Assembly: GCF_008806975.1 (NCBI RefSeq)
Contig: NZ_CP031728.1
Coordinates: forward strand, 5,249,501-5,313,500
Origin: Cellvibrio sp. KY-GH-1
Lineage (GTDB): Bacteria; Pseudomonadota; Gammaproteobacteria; Pseudomonadales; Cellvibrionaceae
Reading direction: 5' to 3'
DNA: 64,000 bases
The notes beneath the pieces are model-generated. The model did no database searches and was not told the origin of the DNA. It worked only from the letters and a program-made list of their open reading frames with translations. Position 1 is the first letter of the stretch. Each line of letters opens with the position of its first letter. Position numbers and translations under genes: made by a program. Positions 46,719-56,054 of this stretch are shown one piece after another.

Positions 46719-49700
46719 TTAGTCGTGTGAGGGCTTTTGTGTTAGCAGCTGGATATTGCCGCCGACAGCAGCCAAATAGTTGCTAATAGTTTTTTCACGC
46801 ACAAAGCGCAACAGGTAGTGAGGGCCGCCCGCTTTGGGGCCGGTGCCGGACAGGCCGCAACCACCAAAAGGTTGGACGCCCACTACTGCACCAACCATAT
46901 TGCGATTGATATACACATTGCCCACATTCACTTCATGAGCAATTTTCTGGCCGATTGTTTCGTTGCGCGTATGAACGCCCAGTGTTAAACCAAAACCGGT
47001 GCTATTAATACTTGCAATAACCTTATCCAGATCTTGAATGCGGAAACGAATTAAATGGCAAATCGGTCCGAAATGTTCTTCCTGTAATTCGTCAATGCTA
47101 TGAATTTGTAATAACGTGGGTGCAACAAAACTGCCTTGCGCAATTGTCGAAGGCAAGGGTGTTTGGGCAATTAATCGCCCTTCTGTTTTGGCTTGCTCAA
47201 TATGAGCGAGCAATTTTTGCTGCTCGTAGTTGTCGATGACCGGGCCAATATCGGTGCGGGTTTCGCGCGGGTCGCCCAGTATCAAACAGTCCATAGCGCC
47301 TTGAAGTAATTCAATGACTCGCTCGGCAATTTCTTCCTGAACAAACAAAACTCGCAGTGCAGAGCAGCGTTGGCCTGCACTGCCGAAGGCTGAGCGGATA
47401 ACATCTTTTACCAATTGTTCGGGTAGGCAGGTTGAATCGGCAATTAGCGCATTTTGACCACCGGTTTCGGCAATTAATGTGGCGATGCTGGAATTGCGTG
47501 CTGCTAATGCGCGATTGATTGTCCAGGCACTTTGGGTCGAACCGGTAAAAGCAATGCCCTCAATGCGTGCATCGCCGGTCAAAATAGGGCTAAGTTCACC
47601 GCTGGGACCCGGTAAAAAATACAAAGCCACGGGCGGAATTCCCGCAGCGAGCATTAACTCAATAGCGCGAAATGCAATCAGGCAGGTTTGGCGCGCGGGT
47701 TTAGCGACTACTGTATTACCTGCAACCAATGCCGCAATTATCTGGCCGGTAAAAATCGCCAACGGGAAATTCCACGGCGAGATGCAAACAAAGATCCCAC
47801 GGCCTTCCAATAGCAATTGATTGTGTTCGCCGGTGGGACCAGGCAAGGGGAGGGGGTTGGCAAGTTGTTCGCGCGCTTGCTGGGCGTAGTAATGGCAAAA
47901 ATCGACGGCTTCGCGCACCTCATCAATCGCATCATTGAGTGTTTTGCCTGCCTCGCGCATGAGCAACGCAATAAGTTCTGCCCGGTGTTCTTCAAATAGA
48001 TTGCCCACTTTGTCCATGAGTGCCGCTTTTTCGTTAACTGGATATATCCGCCAGTGCACTGAATATTCTGCGGCTTGATTGATCGCCGTGATCGCATTGT
48101 CTGCTGTGGCCTGCAAGCAACTGCCAACCAACTCGGCATTGTTTGCAGGGTTCACGACTTTTGTAGCTGAACCCGTCTTTAAATAATGCCCACCAATAAG
48201 AGGGTAGGCACTCCATTGGTGATTCAACCAGGGCGTGATGGCCTCCATGAGTTGCTCCCGTTGTTCGGTAATTTGCGTATTAAACCCCTGTGAGTTAGGG
48301 CGGGATTTTTTTTGATCGGCATGGAAAAATAATTCGCCGGGTAGTTTTAATTCTTGCGAGTATTCTTGAAGTTTTTGCAGCGGGTGCTGTGCTAATTCGG
48401 TTAACGAACAATCTTTGCGGTTAAGTTGATTGATAAAAGAACTGTTTGCGCCGTTTTCCAATAAGCGCCTTACTAAATAGGGCAATAATTCAGCGTATTG
48501 GCCGACGGGGGAATAAATCCGACAATGCACCTGCGGATGCTCAATCAACAGTTGCCGATAAAGCGATTCACCCATACCTTGCAAGCGCTGAAACTCCAAT
48601 GGTTTACCGTTTACCATGGCCAGCAAGCTGCACATAGTCACTGCGTTATGCGTTGCAAACTGTGGTTGCAAATGTCGACTGTGCAATAAGTATTTCGCGC
48701 AGGCCAAGTAGGAAATATCGGTTGCGGCTTTTGCAGTAAACACCGGGTAGCCGCTAAGGCCTGCGCGTTGTGCCCAGTGGATTTCGCTATCCCAGTAGGC
48801 GCCTTTCACTAAACGAACATTTATTTTGATTTGCAGTTCGTCAGCGAGCTGGTCGAGAAACCCAAGCACAGGCAAAGCGCGTTTTGAATATGCTTGCACG
48901 GCTAATCCCAATCCGTTCCAACTTTGTAGCGATGGATGACGTAAACAGGCTTCGATAAGCTCGAGCGAAAGTTCAAGCCGTTCGGATTCTTCGGCATCTA
49001 TCGTCAGCGGAATATTTCCAGCGCGCGCGTGTTGCGCCAGTCGCACTAAAATGCCCGGGGTGTTACCAGTTCCAATTAAATCAGCAAATACTTGTGATTG
49101 TTGCAGCGCTTCATAGCGTGGATGCAAGGCGCTCAATTTAATCGACAAGTTGTAGCGATTTTTCTGATCGGTGTTGGTCAGCTGTGCCAGCGCAGAAAAA
49201 TAATTGCGTTGATATTGGTTGGCAACAGGATGGGTAATAGCGGCTTCGCCCAGCAAATCAAATGAATAGTGCCAGCGCAGTTCTGACTCTTTGCGGTTGA
49301 TGCTGTGGGCCCGCTCAAGTGCTGAATCCATATCGGCGGCAAACACAAAGGTATCAGCGAGCCAGAACAACGCTTTTTCCAGCGCGGCGTGAATCACCGG
49401 CTCACCCAGTCGGCGCAGCAGATTTTGCAAAATGCCAGCGCTATCTACGGGTTCCAGTAAGCGTTCACCCCAGACTAATCCCCAGGTGGCGGCATTAATC
49501 ATCCAGGGCTGCTGTTCCCCGAGTCGATCTTGCCAGTGGGCGGATGCCAGCTTGTCGGCGATAAAAGCGCGGGCAGAAGTTTTGTCGGGAATACGCACCA
49601 AAGATTCAGCCAGGCACATCAGCACCACACCTTCGCGGGTGTTAAGCCCGTAAGCTTGCAGGAACTCCTGTGGCCAGTCGCTGTGGTCGGTTGAGTTGTG

Positions 49701-49883
49701 TTTCCAGCGGGTGAGGAAGGCCAGTGATTGTTGGTTCACCAGCTGGATTTGTGCTTCAGTCTGGCCCAGTCCACGAATCAATTCGATGAGATAACTCGCC
49801 TCATCGATTAGGTAGTGAGCGCTGATGGTGCGACGCCAGTCACTCAGGGTGTGAGGAGCGGCAAAATCGCGAGAAGAAAACAT
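46719..49883 (-). CDS. putA: Bifunctional proline dehydrogenase / L-glutamate-gamma-semialdehyde dehydrogenase
   Basis: About 1054 residues. The FAD-dependent proline dehydrogenase barrel (about 100-480; IDAEESERLELSLELIEACL, VRLVKGAYWDSEIHWAQ, ATHNAVT) oxidises proline to P5C. The aldehyde dehydrogenase domain (about 560-1050) has Glu in IAETGGQNA and catalytic Cys in SAGQRCSALR, and makes glutamate. No N-terminal ribbon-helix-helix domain is seen, so this is the short bifunctional form and does not regulate its own gene. ATG49883 is favoured by AAGGTGG 8 bases upstream; ATG49895 is the alternative. Confidence 0.96.
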   Translation of the reverse strand: MFSSRDFAAPHTLSDWRRTISAHYLIDEASYLIELIRGLGQTEAQIQLVNQQSLAFLTRWKHNSTDHSDWPQEFLQAYGLNTREGVVLMCLAESLVRIPDKTSARAFIADKLASAHWQDRLGEQQPWMINAATWGLVWGERLLEPVDSAGILQNLLRRLGEPVIHAALEKALFWLADTFVFAADMDSALERAHSINRKESELRWHYSFDLLGEAAITHPVANQYQRNYFSALAQLTNTDQKNRYNLSIKLSALHPRYEALQQSQVFADLIGTGNTPGILVRLAQHARAGNIPLTIDAEESERLELSLELIEACLRHPSLQSWNGLGLAVQAYSKRALPVLGFLDQLADELQIKINVRLVKGAYWDSEIHWAQRAGLSGYPVFTAKAATDISYLACAKYLLHSRHLQPQFATHNAVTMCSLLAMVNGKPLEFQRLQGMGESLYRQLLIEHPQVHCRIYSPVGQYAELLPYLVRRLLENGANSSFINQLNRKDCSLTELAQHPLQKLQEYSQELKLPGELFFHADQKKSRPNSQGFNTQITEQREQLMEAITPWLNHQWSAYPLIGGHYLKTGSATKVVNPANNAELVGSCLQATADNAITAINQAAEYSVHWRIYPVNEKAALMDKVGNLFEEHRAELIALLMREAGKTLNDAIDEVREAVDFCHYYAQQAREQLANPLPLPGPTGEHNQLLLEGRGIFVCISPWNFPLAIFTGQIIAALVAGNTVVAKPARQTCLIAFRAIELMLAAGIPPVALYFLPGPSGELSPILTGDARIEGIAFTGSTQSAWTINRALAARNSSIATLIAETGGQNALIADSTCLPEQLVKDVIRSAFGSAGQRCSALRVLFVQEEIAERVIELLQGAMDCLILGDPRETRTDIGPVIDNYEQQKLLAHIEQAKTEGRLIAQTPLPSTIAQGSFVAPTLLQIHSIDELQEEHFGPICHLIRFRIQDLDKVIASINSTGFGLTLGVHTRNETIGQKIAHEVNVGNVYINRNMVGAVVGVQPFGGCGLSGTGPKAGGPHYLLRFVREKTISNYLAAVGGNIQLLTQKPSHD

Positions 49884-50038
49884 AGCTATGTCCACCTTTT
49901 GGGTTCAATAACGTCTTCTCGTAACTGTCTTTGTCTGCAAACTAAAGCAAGTATGGCACCACAACAGGAATATTTCCGATCAGCGCTACTGGCGTGGATG
50001 ACTCTTGTGTCTAAACTCCTTTACAATGCAAACCAATA

Positions 50039-50058
50039 TACTGTTTATAAAAACAGTT
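50039..50058 (+). promoter_or_regulatory. LexA-type SOS box upstream of ruvA
   Basis: TACTGTTTATAAAAACAGTT fits the gammaproteobacterial LexA consensus (CTGT-N8-ACAG, with TA in front), 44 bases before ruvA. A TACAAT -10-like box lies at 50022-50027, so LexA binding here would block the ruvAB promoter. ruvAB is a classical SOS operon. Confidence 0.85.
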
Positions 50059-50101
50059 GGTCCTTGTTAGGCCGCATCGGCCATGATGGAAAACCAGTGC
50101 T

Positions 50102-50716
50102 ATGATCGGACGTTTGCGTGGAGCTCTTCTGGAAAAGCAGCCTCCTTATTTGCTGCTGGATGTAAACGGCGTGGGTTACGAACTCCAGGCACCTATGACC
50201 ACTTTTTATCGTCTACCAGGTCTGGGGCAGGAGGTGGTGCTGCATACCCATCTATCGATTACTGAAAACCTGCACCAATTATTTGGCTTTAGTGAACAGC
50301 GCGACCGCTCGCTGTTTCGTACCTTAATCAAAGTAAACGGTGTTGGCCCCAAATTAGCGATTGCGATTTTGTCGGGTATGGAAGCGGACGATATTGCGCG
50401 CTGTGTGCGTGACGACAATATCAATGCGCTAACAAAAGTCCCGGGTATTGGCAAAAAAACGGCCGAGCGTTTGGTCATTGAATTACGCGATCGCTTGAAA
50501 AACTGGGATATGCCACAAGGTGATATGTTGGCGCACAGTGAAATTCAGAGTATCGCTACGGATAACGATGTGTTTGCCGAGGCAGAAAGTGCGCTTATTG
50601 CCCTGGGATACAAACCGGTCGAGGCGGCGAAGATGGTCTCATTGGCCAGCAAGCAGAAACCGGATGCGAAAAGTGAAGAGTTGATTCGTATCGCTTTGCG
50701 CAGTATTGCAGGCTAG
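50102..50716 (+). CDS. ruvA: Holliday junction branch migration subunit RuvA
   Basis: A 204-residue protein that binds four-way junctions as a tetramer and recruits RuvB. MIGRLRGALLEKQPPYLLLDVNGVGYELQAP is the OB-fold domain. The two helix-hairpin-helix motifs are in VNGVGPKLAIAILSG and VPGIGKKTAERLVIEL. The C-terminal domain for RuvB contact is at about 150-204 (ALIALGYKPVEAAKMV). First gene of a ruvAB transcript with a LexA box. Confidence 0.97.
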   Translation: MIGRLRGALLEKQPPYLLLDVNGVGYELQAPMTTFYRLPGLGQEVVLHTHLSITENLHQLFGFSEQRDRSLFRTLIKVNGVGPKLAIAILSGMEADDIARCVRDDNINALTKVPGIGKKTAERLVIELRDRLKNWDMPQGDMLAHSEIQSIATDNDVFAEAESALIALGYKPVEAAKMVSLASKQKPDAKSEELIRIALRSIAG

Positions 50717-50770
50717 TTTTTGTCCGCGGAGTTAAAGCCACAAGCGGCAAACTTACAGGGTTAATGCCAT

Positions 50771-51796
50771 ATGATTGAAACTGATCGCCTGATCGCCCCC
50801 ACCGCCAAAGACCGAGAGGATCACCTCGATCGCACAGTGCGCCCCAAATATCTTGCGGATTACGTCGGTCAGCCCGCTGTTCGTGAGCAGATGGAAATTT
50901 TTATTGGCGCTGCCAAAAAGCGCAACGAAGCGCTGGATCATACCCTGGTGTTTGGCCCTCCCGGTCTGGGTAAAACCACATTAGCCAATATTATCGCCAA
51001 CGAAATGAATGTTTCGCTTAAAAGTACCTCTGGCCCGGTGTTGGAGAAGGCAGGTGATTTAGCCGCGTTACTGACCAACCTCGAACCAGGTGATGTGTTA
51101 TTTATCGATGAGATCCATCGCCTGAGCCCGGTCGTGGAGGAGATCCTTTATCCGGCAATGGAAGATTTTCAACTGGATATCATGATTGGCGAAGGGCCTG
51201 CTGCCCGTTCAATTAAACTGGATTTGCCACAATTCACTCTGGTTGGTGCGACAACTCGTGCGGGATTGTTGACATCACCATTACGTGATCGTTTTGGTAT
51301 TGTTCAGCGTCTGGAGTTTTATAATGTCGCCGATCTCACCCATATCGTCGCGCGTTCAGCGGCTTTACTGGGAGTGAAAATGGATTATGACGGCGCCGGT
51401 GAGGTTGCAAAACGCTCTCGCGGCACTCCACGTATCGCCAACCGTCTGTTGCGTCGTGTACGGGATTATGCCGAGATGAAAGGAGATGGCACTGTTACTG
51501 CGGCGATGGCCGATAGTGCGTTAAATATGCTGAACGTCGACGAGCGCGGCTTTGATCATATGGATCGTCGTTTATTAATGGCTATGTTGCATAATTTTGA
51601 TGGCGGTCCAGTAGGCGTAGAAAGTTTGGCGGCGGCAATTAGCGAGGATCGCGGAACTATTGAAGATGTTATAGAACCCTATTTGATCCAGCAGGGTTTT
51701 ATGGCACGCACACCGCGCGGTCGAATTTTAACCAATAATGCCTATTTGTATTTTGGCGTCCCGGTTCCCAAGCGATTGCAAGATTCGAATGAATGA
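50771..51796 (+). CDS. ruvB: Holliday junction branch migration motor RuvB
   Basis: A 341-residue AAA+ ATPase. Walker [10 protein letters not shown] at 62-70, Walker [10 protein letters not shown] at about 110, sensor 1 [10 protein letters not shown], and the C-terminal winged-helix domain ([21 protein letters not shown]). Hexameric rings drive DNA through the RuvA-bound junction. It follows ruvA after 54 bases. Confidence 0.97.
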   Translation: MIETDRLIAPTAKDREDHLDRTVRPKYLADYVGQPAVREQMEIFIGAAKKRNEALDHTLVFGPPGLGKTTLANIIANEMNVSLKSTSGPVLEKAGDLAALLTNLEPGDVLFIDEIHRLSPVVEEILYPAMEDFQLDIMIGEGPAARSIKLDLPQFTLVGATTRAGLLTSPLRDRFGIVQRLEFYNVADLTHIVARSAALLGVKMDYDGAGEVAKRSRGTPRIANRLLRRVRDYAEMKGDGTVTAAMADSALNMLNVDERGFDHMDRRLLMAMLHNFDGGPVGVESLAAAISEDRGTIEDVIEPYLIQQGFMARTPRGRILTNNAYLYFGVPVPKRLQDSNE

Positions 51797-51823
51797 ACCA
51801 ATGAATAAGGATTTATTGCAGTT

Positions 51824-52243
51824 ATGCAGCCTTTTAGTATTCCGGTAAGGGTGTACATAGAAGATACAGATGCCGGCGGTATTGTGTACTACGTGAATTA
51901 TCTGAAGTACATGGAGCGCAGTCGTACAGAATTTTTGCGCGGTTTCGGCTATGATAAGCCCGCAATTTTAGACGGTGGTCTGTTATTGGTCGTGCATACC
52001 GCACAAATCTATTATCGCCGTCCCGCACGTTTGGATAATTTGCTCAGCGTAACTGCGCAAATCCACAAGCTTGCGCGAACCTATATCGAATTTCAGCAGC
52101 AGGTGCTGCGTGGCGAAGAATTAGTGTGTGAAGGGTTAATTCGTATCGCCTGTGTCGATGCGGAAACTATGAAACCCAGCGCGCTTCCTGCCAGTATGTA
52201 CCAGCAATTGGATCAATCGTTTCGTCTTAATACTGAGAGTTAA
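51824..52243 (+). CDS. ybgC: Tol-Pal-associated acyl-CoA thioesterase YbgC
   Basis: A 139-residue hot-dog-fold thioesterase. The motif V-Y-I-E-D-T-D-A-G-G-I-V-Y-Y-V-N-Y-L holds the catalytic Asp, and MERSRTEFLRGFG is the family continuation. It hydrolyses short- or long-chain acyl-CoA/ACP and is the usual first gene of the tol-pal operon. tolQ follows after 8 bases. Confidence 0.95.
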   Translation: MQPFSIPVRVYIEDTDAGGIVYYVNYLKYMERSRTEFLRGFGYDKPAILDGGLLLVVHTAQIYYRRPARLDNLLSVTAQIHKLARTYIEFQQQVLRGEELVCEGLIRIACVDAETMKPSALPASMYQQLDQSFRLNTES

Positions 52244-52251
52244 TCAAGCTT

Positions 52252-52938
52252 ATGCCTGCTACGGATAACAGTCTGTCAATTGCACATCTTATTCTTAATG
52301 CCAGTTTTCTGGTGCAAGTGGTAATGCTGATTCTGGTATTGGCGTCAGTCATTTCCTGGGCCATGATCTTTCAGCGTGAACGTTATCAACGTAAAGCATC
52401 AGGTGCATTTAACTATTTCGAAAAGCAATTTTGGTCGGGGATTGATCTCAACCAGTTGTATCGCCAGAGCAACGGCCGTAATGAAATGGTGGAAGGTATT
52501 GAAAGTATTTTCCGCGCTGGTTTTAAAGAATTTACTCGTCTACGTCAGACCGCAGGTGCAGATTCGGATGCGGTGATGGAAGGTTCCCAGCGTGCAATGC
52601 GTGTAGCACTTGCGCGTGAACAGGAAAAGTTGGAAGAGAACTTGCCATTTTTGGCGAGTGTGGCATCAGTCAGTCCTTACATTGGTTTGTTTGGAACTGT
52701 GTGGGGCATCATGGTCTCCTTCCTCAATATCGCTAACGCGGGCCAGCCAAGTCTTGCCACTGTTGCGCCTGGTATTGCAGAGGCATTGATCGCAACGGCT
52801 ATGGGTTTGTTTGCGGCCATCCCGGCGGTATTGGCCTACAACAAGTTTTCTGCGCGTGCTGAAAGTTTGCTGGCTAATTATCAAACGTTTGCCGAAGAGT
52901 TTTCCGCGATTCTGCATCGTCAGGTTCACAGCAAGTAA
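52252..52938 (+). CDS. tolQ: Tol-Pal system motor subunit TolQ
   Basis: A 228-residue inner-membrane protein of the MotA/TolQ/ExbB family. Three transmembrane helices: one near the N-terminus (FLVQVVMLILVLASVISWAMIF) and two near 135-200 (SPYIGLFGTVWGIMVSFLNI, IAEALIATAMGLFAAIPAVLAYN). With TolR it forms the proton channel that energises TolA during cell constriction. Confidence 0.97.
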   Translation: MPATDNSLSIAHLILNASFLVQVVMLILVLASVISWAMIFQRERYQRKASGAFNYFEKQFWSGIDLNQLYRQSNGRNEMVEGIESIFRAGFKEFTRLRQTAGADSDAVMEGSQRAMRVALAREQEKLEENLPFLASVASVSPYIGLFGTVWGIMVSFLNIANAGQPSLATVAPGIAEALIATAMGLFAAIPAVLAYNKFSARAESLLANYQTFAEEFSAILHRQVHSK

Positions 52939-52976
52939 CGCTGTTTTACAGTCATTGAAAAAACAGGTTAATAGCT

Positions 52977-53405
52977 ATGTCTGGATTTGGTCCACCCATT
53001 AAAAAGAAACTCAAAGCTGAGATTAATGTTGTTCCCTTGATCGATGTTATGTTGGTGTTATTGATCGTTTTTATGATCGCAGCACCCATGATGACCCAAG
53101 GTATCAAAGTCGAATTACCCAAGGCGGCGTCAGACCCGGTAGAAAGTAAAGACGATGAGCCAATTACCGTATCGATTAAGGCGGATGGCACTTATTACAT
53201 AGATTTGGCGGGTAATCCCGAAGCGCCGCGCCCTATTGCAGAAATTAAATCAATCGTTAGTAAAGTGCTTAAAGAGAAGCCCAACACGCCGGTATTTGTG
53301 CAAGGCGACAAGAAAGTTGATTATGGTGCGGTGGTGAATCTAATGGGTGAGCTTAAACAAGCAGGGGCTCCCTCAGTCGGCTTGATAACGGAGCCAGCGC
53401 GCTAA
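52977..53405 (+). CDS. tolR: Tol-Pal system subunit TolR
   Basis: A 142-residue protein of the ExbD/TolR family. The transmembrane helix INVVPLIDVMLVLLIVFMIAAPM carries the essential proton-path Asp (LIDVML). The periplasmic domain ends in VNLMGELKQAGAPSVGLIT. Partner of TolQ. Confidence 0.97.
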   Translation: MSGFGPPIKKKLKAEINVVPLIDVMLVLLIVFMIAAPMMTQGIKVELPKAASDPVESKDDEPITVSIKADGTYYIDLAGNPEAPRPIAEIKSIVSKVLKEKPNTPVFVQGDKKVDYGAVVNLMGELKQAGAPSVGLITEPAR

Positions 53406-53410
53406 CGATT

Positions 53411-54253
53411 ATGAAGTTAGAAAGATCTTTATCGCTTCCCTTATTCCTCAGTATTTTTCTACATGTATTGTTGTTGGTGTTGTTTTTGGGAAATTGGGAC
53501 TTCTTTAAAAAAGAGGAGGAACCTTACAAGCCGCATTTTGTAACGGCAACACTGGTCGATTTGAAGCCAAAAGCAAAAGCTCAGCCGCAGCAAAATAAAG
53601 AACAAGTGTTGGATTCCAAGGCCTATGAGGATTTGAAAAACAACAAAAAGCAGGAAGAACAGCGCAAAGTAGAGGCTGAAGCGCTTGTGCAAAAACAAAA
53701 AGATCAGCAGGCAAAAGAGGCTGCGGCCGCAGAAGCGGAAAAGCAGAAAAAAATCAAAGAGGAGCAGGCAAAAGTAGCCAAGGCAAAAGCAGAAAAAGAG
53801 GCGGCTGAAAAAAAACGCAAGGCTGAAGAAGAGAAGCGTAAAGCAGAAGCAGCCAAGAAAACCCAGCGAGAAAGGGAGGCTCAGGAGGAACAGCGCCGAA
53901 TTCAAGCTGCGTTGCAAAAAGAGGAAAAGCACCTCAGCGAAAGCAATGATGACGCAAACGTAAAAAGCTACAACGAACTTTTGGCTGAACGCGTAGCTCA
54001 AAATTGGAGTAGGCCTCCATCTGCGCGCGCCGGAATGGTTGCTGTTTTTAATATAGACATGTTACCTAACGGACAGGTAGTAGATGTTAATCTGGCGAAA
54101 AGTAGTGGTAATTTTGCGTTCGATAATGCGGCAGAGCAGGCAATTCGCAAGGTGGAACGTTTTGTTGAGATTAAAGATGTTCCAATAGACGTGTTTGAAA
54201 AAAACTTTCGTCATTTTCAGTTTTCATTTAATCCAGAGGATTTGCGTCAGTGA
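53411..54253 (+). CDS. tolA: Tol-Pal system energy transducer TolA
   Basis: 280 residues. N-terminal transmembrane helix (LFLSIFLHVLLLVLFLGNW), a long Lys/Ala/Glu/Gln coiled coil (about 60-175) spanning the periplasm, and the globular C-terminal domain (YNELLAERVAQNWSRPPSARAGMVAVFNIDMLPNG) that contacts TolB and Pal. Its stop overlaps the tolB start (GTGAG). Confidence 0.96.
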   Translation: MKLERSLSLPLFLSIFLHVLLLVLFLGNWDFFKKEEEPYKPHFVTATLVDLKPKAKAQPQQNKEQVLDSKAYEDLKNNKKQEEQRKVEAEALVQKQKDQQAKEAAAAEAEKQKKIKEEQAKVAKAKAEKEAAEKKRKAEEEKRKAEAAKKTQREREAQEEQRRIQAALQKEEKHLSESNDDANVKSYNELLAERVAQNWSRPPSARAGMVAVFNIDMLPNGQVVDVNLAKSSGNFAFDNAAEQAIRKVERFVEIKDVPIDVFEKNFRHFQFSFNPEDLRQ

Positions 54254-55530
54254 GATATTTACTTAGTGCACTTTTATTGATGCTGGCGGTTACTGCCAAT
54301 GCGCAAAACATCGTGTTCGTTACCAAAGGGGTGGACAATCCAACCAAGATTGCCGTAGTCCCATTTGCTTGGGCTGGCGGACGTTTGCCAGAAGACTTGG
54401 CGAAAATTGTTGGTAACGATCTTGAGTTTTCAGGGCAATTTGAAGCAACCGATCCTGAACGTATGCTGTCATTTCCTCGCTCTGAAGCCGAGGTCCATTA
54501 TCGTGACTGGAAGGCCTTGGGGTCAGAGTATTTGTTGCTTGGTTCCATCAGCCAACAGGCTGGTCGCTATTATGCGAGCTATGAGTTGTTTGATGTTGTG
54601 CAACAAAAGCGTGTATTTGCGAAATTAACTGTCGATGGCACAGAGGCGCAGTTGCGCGATATGGCACACCATATTAGCGACAAGGTGTACGAAACTATCA
54701 CTGGTATTCGCGGCATCTTCTCGACCAAGTTAATTTATGTCGAAGCGTTTAAAAAACCACAAAAATACCGCTTGATGTTGTCTGATATAGACGGCTTCCG
54801 TCCGCGTATGTTGCTAGAGTCTCGCTATCCTTTGCTGTCACCAGTTTGGTCGCCCAACGGTCAGCGCGTGGTTTACGTGTCTTTTGAGGCTGATAACAAA
54901 CCTGCAATTTATGTTCAGGATATTGCTACTGGTCGTCGCCAGCAAATGACTAATTTCCGTGGTCTGAATGGTGCTCCAGCCTGGTCTCCGGATGGTCAAA
55001 AATTGGCCATGGCATTGTCAAAAGATGGAAATCCCGAAATTTATGTGATGAATGTTTTGACACGCCAATTGACTCGTGTGACCAATCATTTTGCAATTGA
55101 TCATGAGCCAACTTGGTCGGCTGACGGCTCTTCAATATTCTTCACGTCTGATCGCGGTGGCAAGCCACAAATTTATCAGGTGAATGTTGCGACTATGCAG
55201 CAAGAGCGCGTAACGTTTGATGGCGATTACAATGCGCGTCCGCGCGTATCTCCGGATGGTAAAAGTCTTGTGATGTTGAACAAGCGCCCTGGAACTAGCT
55301 ATCATATCGCAGCGCAAGATATAAAATCTGGCAATTTACGCATTTTGTCCGAGACAAATCTGGATGAATCGCCTACTATAGCGCCCAATGGCGCTATGCT
55401 TATGTATGCGACTCGTTCTGGTGGTAAAGGAGTATTGGCGGCGGTGTCCCTCGATGCGCGTGTCAAAATCCTCCAGCCCCCAAAACAAGGTGATGTGCGG
55501 GAACCCGCATGGTCGCCATTTTTTAACTAA
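54250..55530 (+). CDS. tolB: Tol-Pal system periplasmic protein TolB
   Basis: A 426-residue periplasmic protein with a signal peptide (YLLSALLLMLAVTANA) and an N-terminal alpha/beta domain. A six-bladed beta-propeller follows (repeated S-P-x-W-S-P-N/D-G-Q-x-x/W-S-A-D-G motifs such as PVWSPNGQRVVYVSF, PAWSPDGQKLAMALS, PTWSADGSSIFFTSD). It binds Pal and relays TolA. The start GTG at 54250 overlaps tolA by four bases. Confidence 0.97.
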   Translation: MRYLLSALLLMLAVTANAQNIVFVTKGVDNPTKIAVVPFAWAGGRLPEDLAKIVGNDLEFSGQFEATDPERMLSFPRSEAEVHYRDWKALGSEYLLLGSISQQAGRYYASYELFDVVQQKRVFAKLTVDGTEAQLRDMAHHISDKVYETITGIRGIFSTKLIYVEAFKKPQKYRLMLSDIDGFRPRMLLESRYPLLSPVWSPNGQRVVYVSFEADNKPAIYVQDIATGRRQQMTNFRGLNGAPAWSPDGQKLAMALSKDGNPEIYVMNVLTRQLTRVTNHFAIDHEPTWSADGSSIFFTSDRGGKPQIYQVNVATMQQERVTFDGDYNARPRVSPDGKSLVMLNKRPGTSYHIAAQDIKSGNLRILSETNLDESPTIAPNGAMLMYATRSGGKGVLAAVSLDARVKILQPPKQGDVREPAWSPFFN

Positions 55531-55575
55531 ATCCCCGTTCAAACTAGATCTAAACTTCATTGGAGTTACACACAC

Positions 55576-56040
55576 ATGATCACCAAGGCACTTAAGCAAG
55601 GTCTTACTTTGGCTGTTGTTATGTCTTTCCTGGTTGGCTGTTCAAGCAGCGACAACAAAGGCACTGAAGGTACTACCTCTGGTAGCGCTTCAACTGGCGC
55701 AGCTTCTTCAGAAGCTACCTTGTCAAACGTTGTTTACTTCGACTTCGACCAATACGCTTTGACTGCTGAGAGCCGTGCTGTTTTGTTGGCTCACGCTGAC
55801 AAGCTGAAAGGTGCTTCTGTAGCTGTGCGTCTGGAAGGTCACGCGGACGAGCGCGGTTCACGCGAGTACAACATGGCTCTGGGCGAGAAGCGTGCAAACG
55901 CTGTTCGCGATTTCCTCGTAACTCAAGGCGTTAACGGTTCTTCTTTGGAAGTTGTTAGCTTCGGTGAAGAGCAACCAGCTGCTACCGGTAGTGATGAAGC
56001 TTCTTGGGCTCAAAACCGTCGCGTAGAAGTTAAGTACTAA
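55576..56040 (+). CDS. pal: Peptidoglycan-associated lipoprotein Pal
   Basis: A 154-residue outer-membrane lipoprotein. The lipobox is F-L-V-G-C (Cys22), followed by a Ser/Gly/Thr-rich linker and an OmpA-like domain (VVYFDFDQYALT, then EGHADERGSREYNMALGEKRANAVRDFL) that binds peptidoglycan through its Asp/Arg pair. It is the last structural partner of TolB; its codon use looks strongly biased, fitting high expression. Confidence 0.97.
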   Translation: MITKALKQGLTLAVVMSFLVGCSSSDNKGTEGTTSGSASTGAASSEATLSNVVYFDFDQYALTAESRAVLLAHADKLKGASVAVRLEGHADERGSREYNMALGEKRANAVRDFLVTQGVNGSSLEVVSFGEEQPAATGSDEASWAQNRRVEVKY

Positions 56041-56054
56041 GAGTCTAAACCCGT

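Noticed and set aside
53459..54001. 180-codon minus-strand frame rich in Leu/Phe opposite tolA
   Set aside because: It mirrors the Lys/Ala/Glu coiled coil of TolA (AAA/GAA codons read as TTT/TTC), a composition artefact.
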